Assembly: GCA_964059195.1 (NCBI GenBank)
Contig: CAXKWD010000006.1
Coordinates: 176,822,825 to 176,886,824, forward strand
DNA from: Ectobius pallidus
Lineage: Eukaryota; Arthropoda; Insecta; Blattodea; Ectobiidae
Reading direction: 5' to 3'
DNA: 64,000 nt
Content: more model-generated notes on this DNA
The model's input: only the letters and a program-made list of their open reading frames with translations
Database searches by the model: none
What the model was told of the DNA's origin: nothing
Position numbering within the stretch: position 1 is the first letter of the stretch
The DNA's letters: not shown here

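Overview
The window is nuclear DNA of a large-genome arthropod. Signs of this are small GT-AG exons separated by very long introns, dense mariner, hAT, Penelope and LINE debris, TA-flanked MITEs and (ATT)n repeats. The many TAGGCCTA words and the repeat families point to a hemimetabolous insect, possibly a cockroach or termite. That placement is an inference, because no mitochondrial or rRNA marker is present.

One host gene spans almost the whole window on the + strand. It is the insect orthologue of CEP162, a coiled-coil protein of the ciliary base and axoneme. Ten coding exons run from 980 to the right edge, 2,427 nt in total, and every junction is GT-AG with matching phase. Both gene ends lie outside the window, although the last visible exon is close to the C-terminus. 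The gap between the third and fourth visible exons (8899-47761) is a 38.9-kb intron.

Inside that intron lie two complete, divergently oriented M14 zinc carboxypeptidase genes of the digestive procarboxypeptidase type. CP1 is on the - strand with five exons (22705 down to 10748; 423 aa). CP2 is on the + strand with three exons (41898 to 45952; 419 aa). Both have a signal peptide, an activation propeptide, the full zinc and catalytic set, and Asp at the S1' specificity position, so both look like carboxypeptidase B (Lys/Arg C-terminal) enzymes. Both have a TATA box and initiator almost touching the start codon, and a poly(A) signal 4-21 nt after the stop, so their mRNAs should have very short UTRs.

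The rest is repeats, often nested and datable from each other. There are six Penelope-derived inserts sharing one layout (inverted arms, about 40-50-nt tail, 12-14-bp target duplication), one of which still carries RT and GIY-YIG domains and sits inside a dead mariner. There is a hAT-like MITE family with 8-bp duplications in TTATAA-like targets, a 3-kb foldback element inside a 0.77-kb Tc1/mariner-type MITE, and a 2.9-kb tandem duplication at 29738-37015 whose second copy was split by a repeat array. LINE 3' ends and tRNA-derived SINEs complete the picture. Several pairs of related sequences act as filled and empty insertion sites for one another, which fixes element ends without any outside data.
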